Source of the DNA: Opisthorchis felineus
Taxonomy: Eukaryota > Platyhelminthes > Trematoda > Opisthorchiida > Opisthorchiidae
Reading direction: 5' to 3'
Assembly (NCBI GenBank): GCA_004794785.1
Contig: SJOL01006996.1
Location: 816,737-880,736 of the forward strand
Length of the DNA stretch: 64,000 nucleotides
The first letter of the stretch is position 1. The number at the start of each line of letters is the position of its first letter. Shown piece by piece: positions 23,850-36,548 of this stretch. Under the pieces are notes generated by a model, which made no database searches, had not been told where the DNA came from, and was given only the letters and a program-made list of their open reading frames with translations. The translations under genes were made by a program, and so were the position numbers.

Positions 23850-24010
23850 CTGTACATATGTATTACCATTATCGGGAATCATCAGCAGTGCGCATCTCAC
23901 GAATCTGCAGGGCGATTTGAGGGAGAATAATTCAAAATAAGAGTGAATCTTCCCTCTTAGAAATCGTCACTCGGCGAGCCAGTCAACACGTAGCCACGTG
24001 ATGGGATCCC
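23850..24010 (-). repeat. SINE with Sm-alpha-like hammerhead, copy 2
   Basis: The minus strand shows ACGTGTTGACTGGCTCGCCG (about 23985-23965). After an insertion-like stretch come GATTCGTGAGATGCGCACTG and CTGATGATTCCCGATAATGG (about 23910-23865). The CTGATGA half of the hammerhead core is intact, but the GAAAC half reads TAATAC and is lost. The segment TGAGATGCGCACTGCTGATGA is the diagnostic junction of Sm-alpha-type SINEs. Confidence 0.55.
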
Positions 24011-24057
24011 ATGACTGAAGAATGAGTGGCACTACATCCTGTCCAAATACGAGTTAA

Positions 24058-24260
24058 TGACGTTGCTGATCAACCGCTCCTGATCAAGCGGTTTAGCCCT
24101 CAACTACTAGCCGAGGGACGCGAATTCGAATCTCCCCAGTGATCTGAGGTGCGCACCGCTCGTGGTTCCCAGTAAGGGTTATACAGCTGTACAGTGCCGC
24201 TCTGGTTTTCGGTGTAGACTGACTTCACTTGCAGGGCGAAACCTTGACTATGATTTCCAA
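24058..24260 (+). repeat. SINE with Sm-alpha-like hammerhead, copy 3
   Basis: The plus strand reads TTGCTGATCAACCGC, a tRNA-like section ending in a B-box-like AATTCGAATCTCC (24122-24134), and GGTGCGCACCGCT (24148-24160). A wrecked hammerhead (CGTGGTTCCCAGTAAGGGTT) is followed by CAGTGCCGCTCTGGTTTTCG and TGTAGACTGACTTCA. Order and spacing match the Sm-alpha layout. The core is destroyed. It lies about 50 bases from copy 2 in the opposite orientation. Confidence 0.62.
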
Positions 24261-27200
24261 ATCTCACCATACTAACAGAAAAATTTGATGGACGCACTTG
24301 CAGTTAATGCGAGAGAGCTCTCGTCTTGGCCTGTAACACTATGTGGTTGGCTGCCTTAAGCTCTCTTCAACCTCTTATCCTTCGTCCAATCTCATAAGAG
24401 ATTCGAGAGACGCGATCACCTGCGTACAAAGGCATGTTGGGTAGTTCCTGAGTCTGCTGTCAAGTGTATTTAGCACTACTGGTCGTAAAATAGCACAGTG
24501 TTAGTGTGAAGTAGTTTTACGGTTTACATTTTTGTAAACTGGGACCAAGATTGTAGCATCCCATCCATCTGACGGTCACACTTCGCTCTCAGGAATGGAC
24601 ATAGCGTATTCGGTACCCAGTTACACACTACTTGCCCGAGGAAATGAAGCTCATTCCTGGACAAATCCAGCCTGCGTGGCATTACCTGGGTACCAGGAAT
24701 AGGGTAAAAATGGCATGATAAGCGAACTGCTCTTTACCCAAATATTTCGCGTTACTGCTATCTGGTATTTCGGGGTTACACGAATGGTCCTTACCGCGGG
24801 TAAAAGGTTATCAATGTATCTGAGGTTCGAAAGCACGCGTGACGGTGTGCACTAATTGCACGTTAACGGAGTTTTCCATTTCAAAGCCTGAGCATCTTTC
24901 TGGTGACCACATGTCCATCTATATGGGCTATGTCGAACAAATAAACAACGTTACAGCGCGTGCCACTGGAATCCTGGCAGTCTGACACAAAATGTTCCGG
25001 GATTCCATAAATAACCACATTATGTTTCCCTCCTGTGGCAATGCAACCACTTCGCCCATAACCCTGTCCTGCATGAGGTGTGCGATTTTAGCCTTGACTT
25101 CCGCAATTCGTCTCTATGCATCTTCCAATCTGCAGGCTGACTGCGAACAGAAAGGCTACAACTTAAGGGGCTAAAAAGTTCTGGAGTTTTGTGAGTAGCT
25201 GTTCGTTTTCCTCCTGCACGTGGGTTTCCTCTTGCCTTTTATTGTGCGAGGCACACAAACGTCTTCGTCAGCCCTGAACCAACAAATGATGCAATTATTT
25301 TACCTTTCCTCTGGACAACAGCAGACTGCACAAATATTCGAGTGTTAGCTGAGTAAGCCAAGCAACCTGGATGGCTGGGACTTGAAGCCGGCAGTACAGG
25401 CTTCTCCTGAAATATCTGGTATTCCTCCGTTGGTGTTGACGTCATTAAATCAAACTAAGCGTTTATTGTATGGTCTGGAGTCGCCACCATGGTTACTCTT
25501 ACTGTAATTGATCGCAAAAGTGCGCGTTCATTCTTACCCATCGTAAGTACCATAAAGTGGAAGAACTTCTTTATCAGGTCGTCTGCAAATAAGATTAAAT
25601 CAAATCTGATGGATATCACACTGCATACTTCTGACTTCAACTATTGTTACCGCTCACAAAGGCCCGTCCAGTGGACAGCCACCGGCAGGTTCTATAAAGA
25701 GTAACTTGGAAGCTCTCGGTAGTCAGTCGAGACAAATGAACATCAAAACATTATACTGCAACAGAGGTTTAGAAGTAACCGAGAGAGTAGCCTTTCTTGC
25801 GGCAACCAACATGGAGGACGTATTGCGGATAGAGTTCGTCGTGGTGATATACAGTGGTTCCAAATCACTTGTCTTCCAACTTTTGAAACCGTGGGAGGCG
25901 TGGACAGTAGTTTTTATTGAAATATTGCTGAAGGCGGTTTCTGGCATCCTCCTTCTTTTTTCGGTCTCAAAAAAGGCAAATGTTGCACCTGTTCTTCCTG
26001 GGGCTCTGTCCCGTCTACTCGTGTATCTGGTCAAAAACCTTCAGGCTAAGAAACTCTCACCTGGTTTCACTCGATGCGTTCTCAAATGTGCAAGTGAGTT
26101 CCGTGATAATCGATGTATTTGGCTCCACTTCTGGCCAAATCAGGTTTTTAAGAAAATATCTCTGTACGAATTCTTGCGTGCTCAGTTTTTTCCTCGAGTC
26201 CAGATAAGGTTTGTTTCAATTTGATTAACATTAACGTCGGCAAAGGTTGAAATACATTTTGTGAGTAGCCCGCCTTAATCGTAAGTGCGCACGTCAAGAT
26301 AGTTACGACTGATTTCTATTAAATGGGATACACGGTAATAGTAACTCGATGTTCCAGTTAATGGTATCACCGTCTCACAATCCATATTTACGCTGACTAC
26401 GATACATTTGCCCACTTGTCTTGATCAATCCTGGAAGAATCTCAAGGAAAAACCCCTCTAGGGGCCAGTTATCTTGCACTCTCCGTCAACACCAAGGAAA
26501 CTACTGGGCTTTTCCAGTATCTCACTTTTTCTGAAGCCTAGCCTCTCGAGTGTCCGATTCTTAAAAATGGCGTAAACTGGCTATTGCATAATCAGATTGA
26601 ACAGATCACTTACCAGATGTATTCGAATTCGGCGGGTCGTCTCAGCTGAAGAATTTAGAGACAGAAGGACTCAGCCCTAGCAGATTAAAGAAGTTATACC
26701 ACTAGGGCAAATGATTAAGTCACCTCGAAATTAGTGTTCTGAGGGCTGCAAGGTAAACTCATTTATGAATGCTAGCGGTGAAAGACGGAGGTGGCAGACT
26801 AATTGGAAGTGCCCTTATGACAATGGAAAATTCAAAGTTTGTAGAAAAAACTTTCTGATATTCCCACAAGTAAGTATATCCGTCGCCCGCTGTATCCGCA
26901 ATCTGTGATAACAATGGTGGCGGTTACATCTGGAAACCGAGTGTCTACGGAACTGTATTACAAACTTTACTTGGAAGATGACAATGGACTCGCAACTCTG
27001 GCAGGCAGCATACCATTTCCCAATGTCTCCAAGCGACGTGTGAGTGCGACTCGATTAATGGAATCTGTTATCACCTCAGGTTTCTTCCCAGTAAAACGTG
27101 GACAAAACTCCACAGAAATGTGCCTCGCAAAAACAAAGGTAACTGCAAGATTGCGAATTCGGTTCGGAGGACGTGCATACAAGTATTTATCATGAGGAAA

Positions 27201-30200
27201 ACATTTAATATCGGCTAAGTATACTAAATTTTCTCCGCAGATTGCTCCAACATAAAATAAATGGCGACAGAATGTAAGTTCAAAGACTGGTCACTGGTAC
27301 ATCACGTCATGCCGCCTTAATGGACCAAAACTCTCATAATGAATTCAGAAATCCGTTTCACAAGCAATGCAAATGGGTCGCCAGAATACAGTAAGCTAAG
27401 AAAATTACGAGACTTGGAAAGTGGTCTGCTGTTATGTAAAGACAAGGCAATTACTGACTGAAATATTCCAACTAAAATTTGTCGTAAGTCTCAGTACTGC
27501 CATTCCAGTTAAACACACTTAAATATTAAAACGTATCCTTCAAGCCATAAATTACCAAATCCGCTCTCACGAGTATTAGTATCTTCACCAAATACTGGGT
27601 TATGAAAACCGCAAGAAACGCCCCCTACTTTATCTGGGGAAATTCTTAACCAGCTTTCCACACCCAATTTTTACAAAAACTCAGTGTAAGAAGCTATAGA
27701 GTACATAGAACTGCCATCCGTTTCCTGATTTGCGTGTGACATCGTACTACACCGATGAACACCCGCGCACAATGGTTAGTGCCGCATACAGAAATCGAGC
27801 TGTGGGTTACGCTGATGTGCGGCCGGTCGTCTAAAGATACTAGACAGGCCGTGCAGGCCAACAAAAAATCAAATCCAAAAGGAGAAACTGGACAATGTTC
27901 TATGTTCACCTATATAACATTCGTTTAGGCTATTATCTTACAAACTTTTCGCCCTACCACTCCTTAGCACAAAGTGAACGACACCATAACCACCTATTTC
28001 AGACATAACATGTGGTCTTCAATGCCAGCATTGGCAAAAACGTTGAAAACGTGGTTACACATTAGCTTCGTCCAGAATTATCCCTTCAACTATAGCGCGT
28101 TACCATCGCACAGCGAACAGGGTTAGCTATTGTTGATTGGTTTACACCATACTGGGACACTTTGAGGCATACGGGTCTAATCAAGCCCTACTATGGCGGA
28201 AGAATTGGGACCAACAGCGGGGAACGTGGTTGTATACGTTAAAACACACTTTGACAAGCGAGTGTGAACAAAGGCACATTTGTTAGCAATCAGACTTGAA
28301 ATATACAGGTTTATTTACACACGTCTATGAAGTACGACCCACGAGTATCTTGCAGTAAGCGAAGATGCATGTGAATACTGTTTTCATGATATTGCCTAAT
28401 TTGAAGATGTGGGCTGGACAATCCAAATTGGCATTTCGGCTGCCAGTGGACTATGTTTGGCTTAAATGCAACGCGGCAAGTAATGTATTCGAAAAAAAAC
28501 TAGACTCGGGGACCTGGCTTGAGGAGAGCATTTGTTGGTACTGAAATACCAAGAAATTCCAGACAGTCAAACCAAAAGTGGAAACTAAGGACCGTTAATA
28601 AAGCAGTCCTTCGGATCAAATATGAAGGAAGGCGATAACCCGTACCGTTAATTACTGTGGAATTTGCTCTATGCAGCCCATAGTATATAGACAATCCTGA
28701 GTAACTTGCCTAAAGCCATAACATCTCTGTCCATCTTTTACGGAAAGAAAACAGCGAAAAACCGTTTCAGCTTCCGGGGTCATCTTACCTGTACTGATGT
28801 TGAGTGGATACAGTATGAAAAAACATAGAAGGTCTGCTTTCAGAGATGGTGATAGTCCATCTTTCTGGGTTACATTCTCTTGTTCCCACTCAATGCAATC
28901 CAGTTTTCCCAAGAATCAATGATTCTTCAGTTCAGCTGTTTGAAGCAAATGACTTTGACGCATCCTCGTGTACATCCATACCATGGGCATGTAGGTCATC
29001 GAAACGTCGACAAATCTGTCAACTCCAGCGTCGCGGCTTTGCCTTACTAGCAGTGACAGTGAGTTTTATTAGGTCCACAAATATGGAGCAAGGTCTCATA
29101 ATGCTCCCTTTGTGAAACGGAATGGCTGTCCTAAAAAACCTTTCCGATTGAAGCAGTTCCAAGAAAAGCCCTATGCAGCTCACCGAATGAATTCCACACG
29201 GTCACATGGGACATTGAGCAGCAGATGCATCGGTATTGACAAGGGCACCGGGACTGTGGCAAACAGCAGACGGGCCAGTAGGGACCACGAGTCTGGCTTT
29301 AAAACATATCAGTTCAGGTACGCCATGAATATCAACAGGCTATCAGTAATGGCAAACTGTAGCAATTCGGAGGACCTTGGGGTACTGTTATAACAGACAT
29401 TGTGGCGGTCTCTGCGTGTTCACGAACTGCACTAGGGTCAGATATAGAAAGACGCAGATCACATGCAAATTGCGCAGAACGACCTAAGGTACATGAGTGG
29501 AGTGACTTTGGTCATGTGGCTCGTGACGAGGTGGCCAGCCACCTGAAATCGGTTCTGAGGCTCCACGTCCAATTGTGAGCAAGAATAACTGCCCCACCTA
29601 CAAGAGGTACATGGCCACAAAGGTAACAAACATAGACGGTGATAAACAGACATACGTAGATCCGACGACCGTGACCACGGATCGAACATTTTGATTCCTG
29701 CAAGCAAGCAACCTTCCCCATCTGACACATGACCGCTCCGCATGGCAGCAGTTCTTCTCGGAAATACCGCCATCTTTATCTTACTGTTCTTCGGAAAGTT
29801 TCGTTTCCCCGTACCCGTCAGAAGGGTTACGGTTCCATAATTTGCATACAGAGCTGATAATTTTGGCGGCCTTATGAGGTGGACATAAGGTGTGAAAACT
29901 TTCCGGACTAACGGATTCCATGACGGATGCAGTATTTTTCTCCTTCTGGTTTCCTGTATGCCGGTGAAACTCATATACAGTACTCGTTCCTTAAACGGAA
30001 CAGCGCTGGTGAGCATTCCTCTTGTCTTCTACCTAGAGACATTCCCTAGCTGAGGGTTAGGCCTGAAGCAAATGCGGAATAAAACAGTTCCGTTGGATTA
30101 TCATTCCCCATTCACCACGAAGCGAGTAACAATTGCGTGGATATATCGTTATTATTCAGCGACAAATGCTGCGTCAAATGAGATAGCTCAAGAGATAGCT

Positions 30201-32756
30201 CAACTCGGACCCATCAACGCTTGATCGTTCATGCTTCCGAAGCAGCGTACTTCCTTAATAAAGCCATCTTTCTCTTAACCTTTCTGTCACAGTCAGGTAG
30301 ACCGTTTTTCACACCTACCAAATGAATACAAGTGGTGGCGGGCTTCAGTAAGCCCAACCTCACTTCTACAGTAAACATCGGTCAAATTATAAACCCATGG
30401 CTTGTTACTAATCAGGTTGTTCGAAAGGATTTGTGATAATGCAGGCGATAAAAGTTGGCCATTCTCCAGTAAGTAGATTAACTGTGTAAATCAACAGCCA
30501 AAACCTGGATTCCATCACACTCAAATGTGGAAACTTAAATGTGGAAACCGGCTGGTGTTCTCGTGCGCCTGTGAGAATCAACCTGAAATCGCTAAATAAA
30601 CGGTTTATTATTCCAATCCGTTTACGCCCGGCTTAGGAGTCTCTATGTGACCAGAAGCTAAACTGCTTTGGTAATTTCCATGTACAGGTGGTAGCCAGAT
30701 GTCCGACAACTTTGACAATTGTGGTAGTTGTACATACTTCAGGTAACTGCCCCGGAAACCATGGTATCTGGACAAGTTTTTTACACCTGAGAATACAAAA
30801 TTCATCACTTTATTTATCAGTCGACGTTCACTTACGGTCATTCCGGAATGTACTGTTGGCTTAGATAAAAACCAAATTTACTGACAACAGTGGCTCCCAG
30901 CTAAGTTCCCACCGTGCGCTTCTTTGTGTATGTCACGACAAGTCATCCCCTCTATAAGTTCTGATGAACGGACTGAAGTATTGTGACTACTGTGAAACTC
31001 ACTAATTGTTATAAGCTAGACAGAATGGATCGCCGGATTAACGTTTTACAAAGCGAAATGAGGAAAGTGAATAGGCTTCAGCAAATTCACGATATTCTTT
31101 CTGATTCAGAACAATAGCCACCAGACCGCATGTAATTTCTAGCCTACGGAAGACTTGGTTTTCTTGCGTTAATATGTTACTGAATACAAAGCTTGACACA
31201 TAGGTACGTTGGCACAAATATTGGCAATGTACACATGATTGCTTCTACCAGTTAAGAATGATTGTGTCATTCAAAACCTAACTTCTCAAAGAAATTCCAT
31301 GAGCAATGGTAAAATTAATAGGATGCGATGGAGGCGGCGAAGTCCACCGTACTACTCGTCTTTGGTTTAAAGCAGATGATGACGACAATATTTAGACCCA
31401 GGCTGCTGGCTACGGGTGTTTGGTTTGATGATACTTTATGAACTCTTAGGATGGCAAAAGTGGCAATACCGATTCCTTTTTGCTGCGTCATTTCAGGAAA
31501 CTGTCGAGCCCACAAATGGTGGAGCGGTTATTCTGCAAACTTACAGCAGGATGTCACCTGGAATGGGGAAACAATGTGGGTCTACTTAAACTAAACGTAC
31601 CAGCGGTGCCATCACCCCCAAAGATCCACCGCACAACATACCGGCAGGGTGGGGCCGTGATTTATGAATGACCGCTTGGTGAACAGAATGACGCACATTG
31701 GCCGGAACAAGGGTGTCTGCGCATCAAGCTGAGCAGAAGCGTGTCGAGATGTGCCCCCTATCTCCAGTCTGGGTCCGATCAGACAACGTGACGTTAAGGT
31801 TATCTAAACTCCGTCGGCCGTCTGTTCGTCAAGCCTTCTCAAGGCTCCACTGGTCGTCCGGTATGCCATTGCCCACCGGTTCCTGAATGGAAGAGAGACC
31901 TTACAATCAACATGGGAACTCCGCCACCCTCTAAGCTCCGACTGGTGGCTCCGCCAGCACGCGTATGCATGCGCGATCCTGAGAAGGGTATACACAAGAC
32001 CAGTGTTACAATTTCAAAATGCTCTACCGCTTGGTTCCGTAATACACAGTCATTCCACAAGTACAGAATTTCAGTGGTTAGTTCCGAATGAATTGTTGGG
32101 TCACCACATATGTCCTGTCCTCAGGGTTATCATCAAGGAAACATGACACCAGGTAGCTAGTGGGGAACAAAAACGAACACTAACTATTTGAAGTGGTATC
32201 GACTGATTTAGGTGTATTATTAACCGACTAACAACCAGTATATCAGAATACAGTCAGCAGATCAAGTTCTGCGGCTAACAGCCCTTCCTGAACTATTAAA
32301 ATTTCCTGTAAGAGTACTGCTCACATCTGAGAACCACTTCTGCGGAGCAGTAAGGACAGTTTTGCACTGCGCCGAAGGAAAGGTTTATTTCCACTCTAAT
32401 TTAAATGAAGGTAAAATTGTTGCAACCTACTCCAAACAATACGTGGCCCACCAACTCTCTTTTCACAGGTTTGTGGAGCAGATAACTGCCATTTCGGCCA
32501 CCGGAGTTGATCACATAATAGGGTTTTTAGCTTAACGGCTGACCACTCTTCACATCACATGTACATTGGTCGGCTCCGAAAAGGAAAATTCGGTTATACT
32601 TATTGCTTTATCCCACCTCACTGCAACTTACCTTTTGTAATGTACATATCCAAGAGACTAACCCATCAGCATTTTTCGAGAACCATCCACACATGGTATT
32701 ACACCGCATCTAAAAACTCAAGCTTTTATGTCCCAGACCAAATTCACTAAAGGCTT
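24261..32756. other. 8.5-kb stretch without a supported gene
   Basis: There are many short overlapping frames but no recognisable domain. The longest are 25706-26224 (+, 172 codons) and 29459-30016 (-, 185 codons). A minus-strand frame near 25640-25455 contains RFDLILFADDL, which could be a scrap of a retrotransposon RT (F-A-D-D box), but no flanking RT motif supports it. Small local duplications occur at 30179-30207 (agagatagctca twice) and 30520-30547 (aaatgtggaaac twice). Confidence 0.45.
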
Positions 32757-33102
32757 TTAGAGATTTTTAATGAATTCGCTCAGACAGTCAACTGGTGATG
32801 TTATGTTGACCGGAAATGGAACGTCTGAAACCGAATTACACAGCTCAGCACTCAAACCAATGAAGATCATTAAAATCCCAATTATCAACACTCCTGTAGT
32901 TCTACTTTTCTGCCTGGAAGACTGAACTGTAGTGAGTCCAAGTCGCTTAACCTCTGACCAATCTGAATTGTTGAATATATCGTCAGTGAGTAAAGCCAGT
33001 GGTCTCAAATTTTTAGCTACCTCCTCATTGGCCCTTACGAATGGCGCCAATGATTCTCCCGTTTCACACGCTTTATTTGAGCAATATCTTCCAGGAGAGG
33101 AC
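32757..33102 (-). CDS. Candidate last exon of a single-pass membrane protein
   Basis: On the minus strand an acceptor-like ctgaactatttgtag ends at 33103. The frame is then open to a TAA at 32757 (about 114 codons). It begins SSPGRYCSNKACETGESLAP, continues with a charged region including FVRANEEVAKNLRPLALLTD, and has one strong hydrophobic segment, TTGVLIIGILMIFIGLSAEL. The tail contains one N-glycosylation-like NIT. A soluble part followed by one membrane span and a short tail is a sensible protein layout. However, I recognise no family and no upstream exon joins in the required phase, and the plus strand is also open here. Treat it as a candidate only. Confidence 0.22.
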
Positions 33103-33666
33103 CTACAAATAGTTCAGTAATCTTAGCCGGCATGCAACCCAGTAGCCCATGTCGTACCTGATTCTGATGGATGATTACCACCCCACGAAAGCCAAACTCA
33201 GAAGAAGTCAGACACTCCCAAGTTCGGATTAAGAAAGAAGCCAATTAATTGAACTGCGATCTTCCTACTGTGAGTACGCATTTGGAATCGCGAGAAGCAA
33301 AACGTTGATGTTTCCAAAATTCAGCATAACTTTTCTATATTCATTTCTGTGTCCAAGGGCCGAAACGTCACTGGTTGAACATCGGCCTTAGTTCAGCATC
33401 ATTTGAATGTCAGCGTTCCCGGTAGAGTGTTTTCATGGCATCACAGACGTGATCAGCTCTTGCTGACTACTCCGGTAGATGAGGATATCCTTTTTAAGTG
33501 CTGCTGAGGTAGAAAACATTCAGCGAAATACACTCATTTGCAAATAAATTTGGTTTTGCGAGAGACTCACCTGGGACCCAGCTGAATCTCTCGTTTGTGA
33601 TGTTTCCAGGCAACTGAATGAGCTGCATTCAGTTTAATTTTCATGAAGTAAAGAATTAGCTTAAAC

Positions 33667-34035
33667 ATGAAGATTATTTTGATAAGCATGTGGACTACAG
33701 CTTGTGTTGGTCGATCTCTGGGATTATTCATCCAAAATGCCGATCATAATGCCGTAAACAAAAAGTATGATAACACCACAGCTTGCTTACAAATCAATGC
33801 ATCGCCTCAGGACGTATTCCCGTTAGATCACTGCGCACTGATTATATCACCCGGATTGCAGCTCAGCTATCACACCCACTACCATTTTCATAGCTTAAGG
33901 CACCAACCATCTCCTGAATCGAACGAATTACGATTTAAGGTTCAACAGACTGACGAACATGGAGCGTTAATCTTTACCAAGTTGTGCGTAAATGCGGAAC
34001 TTGAAAGAGTTTTACCATGTCAAAAGTGCACATGT
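33667..34035 (+). CDS. Candidate first exon of a secreted protein
   Basis: An ATG at 33667 opens MKIILISMWTTACVGRSLGL, which has a short basic start, a hydrophobic core and a small-residue end like a signal peptide. The mature part would have five cysteines (in TTACLQ, DHCAL, KLCVN, LPCQK and CTC) and two N-glycosylation sequons (NTT, NAS), consistent with an extracellular protein. The frame runs to a stop at 34089, but a TGT|gtgagt donor after CQKCTC at 34035 suggests splicing in phase 0. A phase-compatible small exon candidate lies at 37186-37257 (VLCKIGSTHRAAIKESKLTA...; acceptor atttag, donor aag|gtgaat). No homologous family is recognised, and the exon pairing is inference. Confidence 0.3.
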
Positions 34036-34503
34036 GTGAGTGATATGACAGTGTCCGATAAGCGTATAAACAACGCTAGGAACATTTGATCATTTCTGCG
34101 ACTAAGCCTAACGTCACTGCGAAGCAACCAGTCCCAACAAGCCCAGCTTTACTTACAAGCAGTTTGTGCTAAATCGCACACAGATTATTCACGTTAGCTC
34201 AGAATTCGTTAACGGAGCTGTTTTTCCTTGAGGTTTTCAGGATTGATGAGAGCACCTTGTGAGTTTCCCATTCAAAGAATGTGAATGTTTTAATTGCCCT
34301 TGGATGGGTTAAAATGTTTTTTTCATTAAGTTCAGTAATAGTCATTTTATCAATAGATCAGCTCCCAAAAGTTTAATTTATGTACTAGATTCGGTATAAT
34401 GTGTGTCGTGCCAAAAAAGCTATCCTATGCAAATCCCAGATGGTTCTGATTATATTCACATACGGTTCACTTACATTTTCTATACATGTGAGAGTTTTTT
34501 TTT

Positions 34504-34837
34504 CATTCACACAGATGTTCAGTATTTCTCACGATTTAATCGGATCCTCTTAAAGGTACCATATCGTAGTCATTCGGTTTTTGTTCAGGGTCACTGGGAC
34601 TCATCCGGTTCTGCTGTCGCGTGTTATTTTGTGTGTACTTTAGCAATGCTCACGTTCTAGAAAGTTTTTTCATTCACGCAGATGTTCAGTACTTCTCATG
34701 ATTTAATAGGATCCTCTGAAATGTACCATATCGTAGTCATTCGGTTTTTGTTCAGGGTCACTGGGACTCATCCGGTTCTGCTGTCGTGGGTTATTTTGTG
34801 CGTACTTTAGCAATGCTCACGTTCCAGAAAGTTTTTT
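34504..34837 (+). repeat. 167-bp tandem duplication (two copies)
   Basis: Copy 1 (34504-34670) and copy 2 (34671-34837) align without gaps at a period of 167 bases and differ at only about a dozen positions. Both contain catatcgtagtcattcggtt, ttgttcagggtcactgggac, tcatccggttctgctgtcg and actttagcaatgctcacgtt. Both are preceded by a T-rich tract. There is no coding continuity across the copies and the duplication is recent relative to the surrounding decayed repeats. Confidence 0.92.
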
Positions 34838-35726
34838 CCACAATGCTCCTGTGAATTATCGACGAAATCTGAATTGTTAGCATCTACAAGCTCATCAACA
34901 GTCAATGACCCAGTGTATCCGCATAGTTAGCATTTCGCACACGTGATAAAAATAGCTTATATGCACTGTTTTCCACACTGTCATGAAAACACTGATGTTA
35001 CGCTGTCGATGATAATGATGAAGACGATGAAAGAACAAGCGAGAATACACGGGCTGGATGAAAAATGTTCGAAGAATAAAGCCGAGAATAGGTGAGAATA
35101 TTTCTACCTAATGTTGACAGATGACAGACATCTGTCATAGACAGTAGTGTTTATGCCCTGCAGAATCAAACGAGGAGATAGTATTCATAAATGAACTTTG
35201 GTGTGAATTTACTACCCGGAATATTATGGGACTCGGAATGTTCAGGTAACGCTCTAGAGGAATGTAAGATCGGTTCGGAATTCAGGCTTGCTTCCTGAAA
35301 AAATTATATCTAGATGTAGCGCACTGGCTCTATTGGAAAGTGCTAATAACCGTTTCATTCACTAGAAAGTGTCAACAAACAAATGGTCACAGGAACAATA
35401 AGATAATTTGTGACAACGCATTGTCTTCACCTTCACCACGGCTACAATAAAGAGTATATTCACAGTGGTAGTTAGAAAAAAGGGCCCCAAAATTATTAAA
35501 CCATCATTGTCAAACCGCCCAAATATCTGCTGAGATACCTACGTGTTAGATGCACCGGTAAGTCGAACGCTGAGCTTTTTGTCGGACCATTTTCCAAAAG
35601 CATGGGTTCTGATAGAAAACAGCAAGTCTTTCTAATTACATCGTGAGAATATTGTTTTGTTATATCATGGTGGTGTTTGAGGAGACTTGGTAATTTTCAG
35701 TAGAAATTTCATCCTATCACTGAAGC
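34838..35726. other. No features recognised
   Basis: No frame, repeat or ribozyme motif stands out in this stretch between the 167-bp duplication and the next SINE copy. Confidence 0.5.
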
Positions 35727-35895
35727 CAGTCACATCGCTGATCAGTCACTTGCGGTCAAACGGTCAAGTGTTCAACCACTAGTCGGAAGGCCGAGGGCTC
35801 GAAACTCTGTGATCTTCGTGAGATGTGCACTGCTGATTCTACACAGCGGTTTTCGGACATCGTTTCGACAGTGTTAATTCATATCATGACCTATC
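35727..35895 (+). repeat. SINE with Sm-alpha-like hammerhead, copy 4
   Basis: The plus strand reads CCAGTCACATCGCTGATCAG, then AAGTGTTCAACCACTAGTCG, then a B-box-like GGGCTCGAAACTC (about 35794-35806), then TTCGTGAGATGTGCACTGCT and GATTCTACACAGCGG. The first two segments match copy 1 on the opposite strand at 8480-8430, and GTGAGATGTGCACTGCTGAT is the SINE/hammerhead junction. After CTGAT the ribozyme core is unrecognisable. Confidence 0.6.
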
Positions 35896-36520
35896 CAAAC
35901 ATTTGAATACAGATGGATTGTGACGAAGTATTTCATGTCTTCACATGGACAATTCTTTAGTCTTCATCCGAAGAATAGTCAACAAAATACCCCAACCAAT
36001 AAGAAACCGCACTAAGTCATACTTGCCACTTGTGTTACTCGTGACATTTTGCGGGTTGTAATCCAACAAATTCGAATTAAAAAATCTGTGGCCACTGATC
36101 ACAATATGGGCCAAAGTCTTCTTAAAAGGCTTATCACTGATATTCGTCAAACTACTTTAAACGTCGTGCATATTATTACCTCTTGATTTTCATAACCACT
36201 TTGTATTCAAAGCAATTTTTCTTAGAATTGGAACACAAGTGACTCCCACTTACCATCAGGAAAAAAAGCCATACGAGGTCTGAAATAGCATAGTCCGGGT
36301 TTCTTCTATTACAAGCTCCCGTTTACCGGAGGCAACTTGCAGGAATGATGATGTGCCATTCGCACACTGGGAATGCAGATGTTTCAATTAAATTGGTATC
36401 GTAGGCGACGGTTCAGCGAGATTACAACTATAAGCCATAAGCTAGGCATTATCCAATGGGCATATCAGATGTCACTCATTGGCAAAACTTGTTCACATCT
36501 GGAGCACAAATGTGAATGAA

Positions 36521-36548
36521 ATATATATATATATATATATATATATAT
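36521..36548. repeat. (AT)14 microsatellite
   Basis: A perfect AT dinucleotide array. It is one of three AT arrays in the window. Confidence 0.97.

Noticed and set aside
25455..25640. FADD-like motif (RFDLILFADDL) suggesting a CR1 or Jockey reverse transcriptase
   Set aside because: No other RT motif was found on either side in any frame, so a four-residue match is treated as chance.
25706..26224. 172-codon plus-strand open frame and an overlapping 103-codon minus-strand frame
   Set aside because: Neither shows a recognisable motif. The plus frame starts at a poor context and lacks splice signals that would make it an exon.
29459..30016. 185-codon minus-strand open frame, the second longest single-strand frame outside the transposons
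   Set aside because: Composition and residue order show no domain, no signal peptide, no splice sites and no similarity to known families. An overlapping shorter frame is equally open. Length alone was not enough.
33358..33372. CGAAACGTCA-type string suggesting another hammerhead
   Set aside because: There is no CTGATGA box or stem II upstream at hammerhead spacing. A similar string at 28996 was rejected for the same reason.
35727..35810. Possible functional tRNA gene from the B-box-like sequence
   Set aside because: It does not fold into a cloverleaf with matching acceptor arms by eye and belongs to the SINE family found at four other places.
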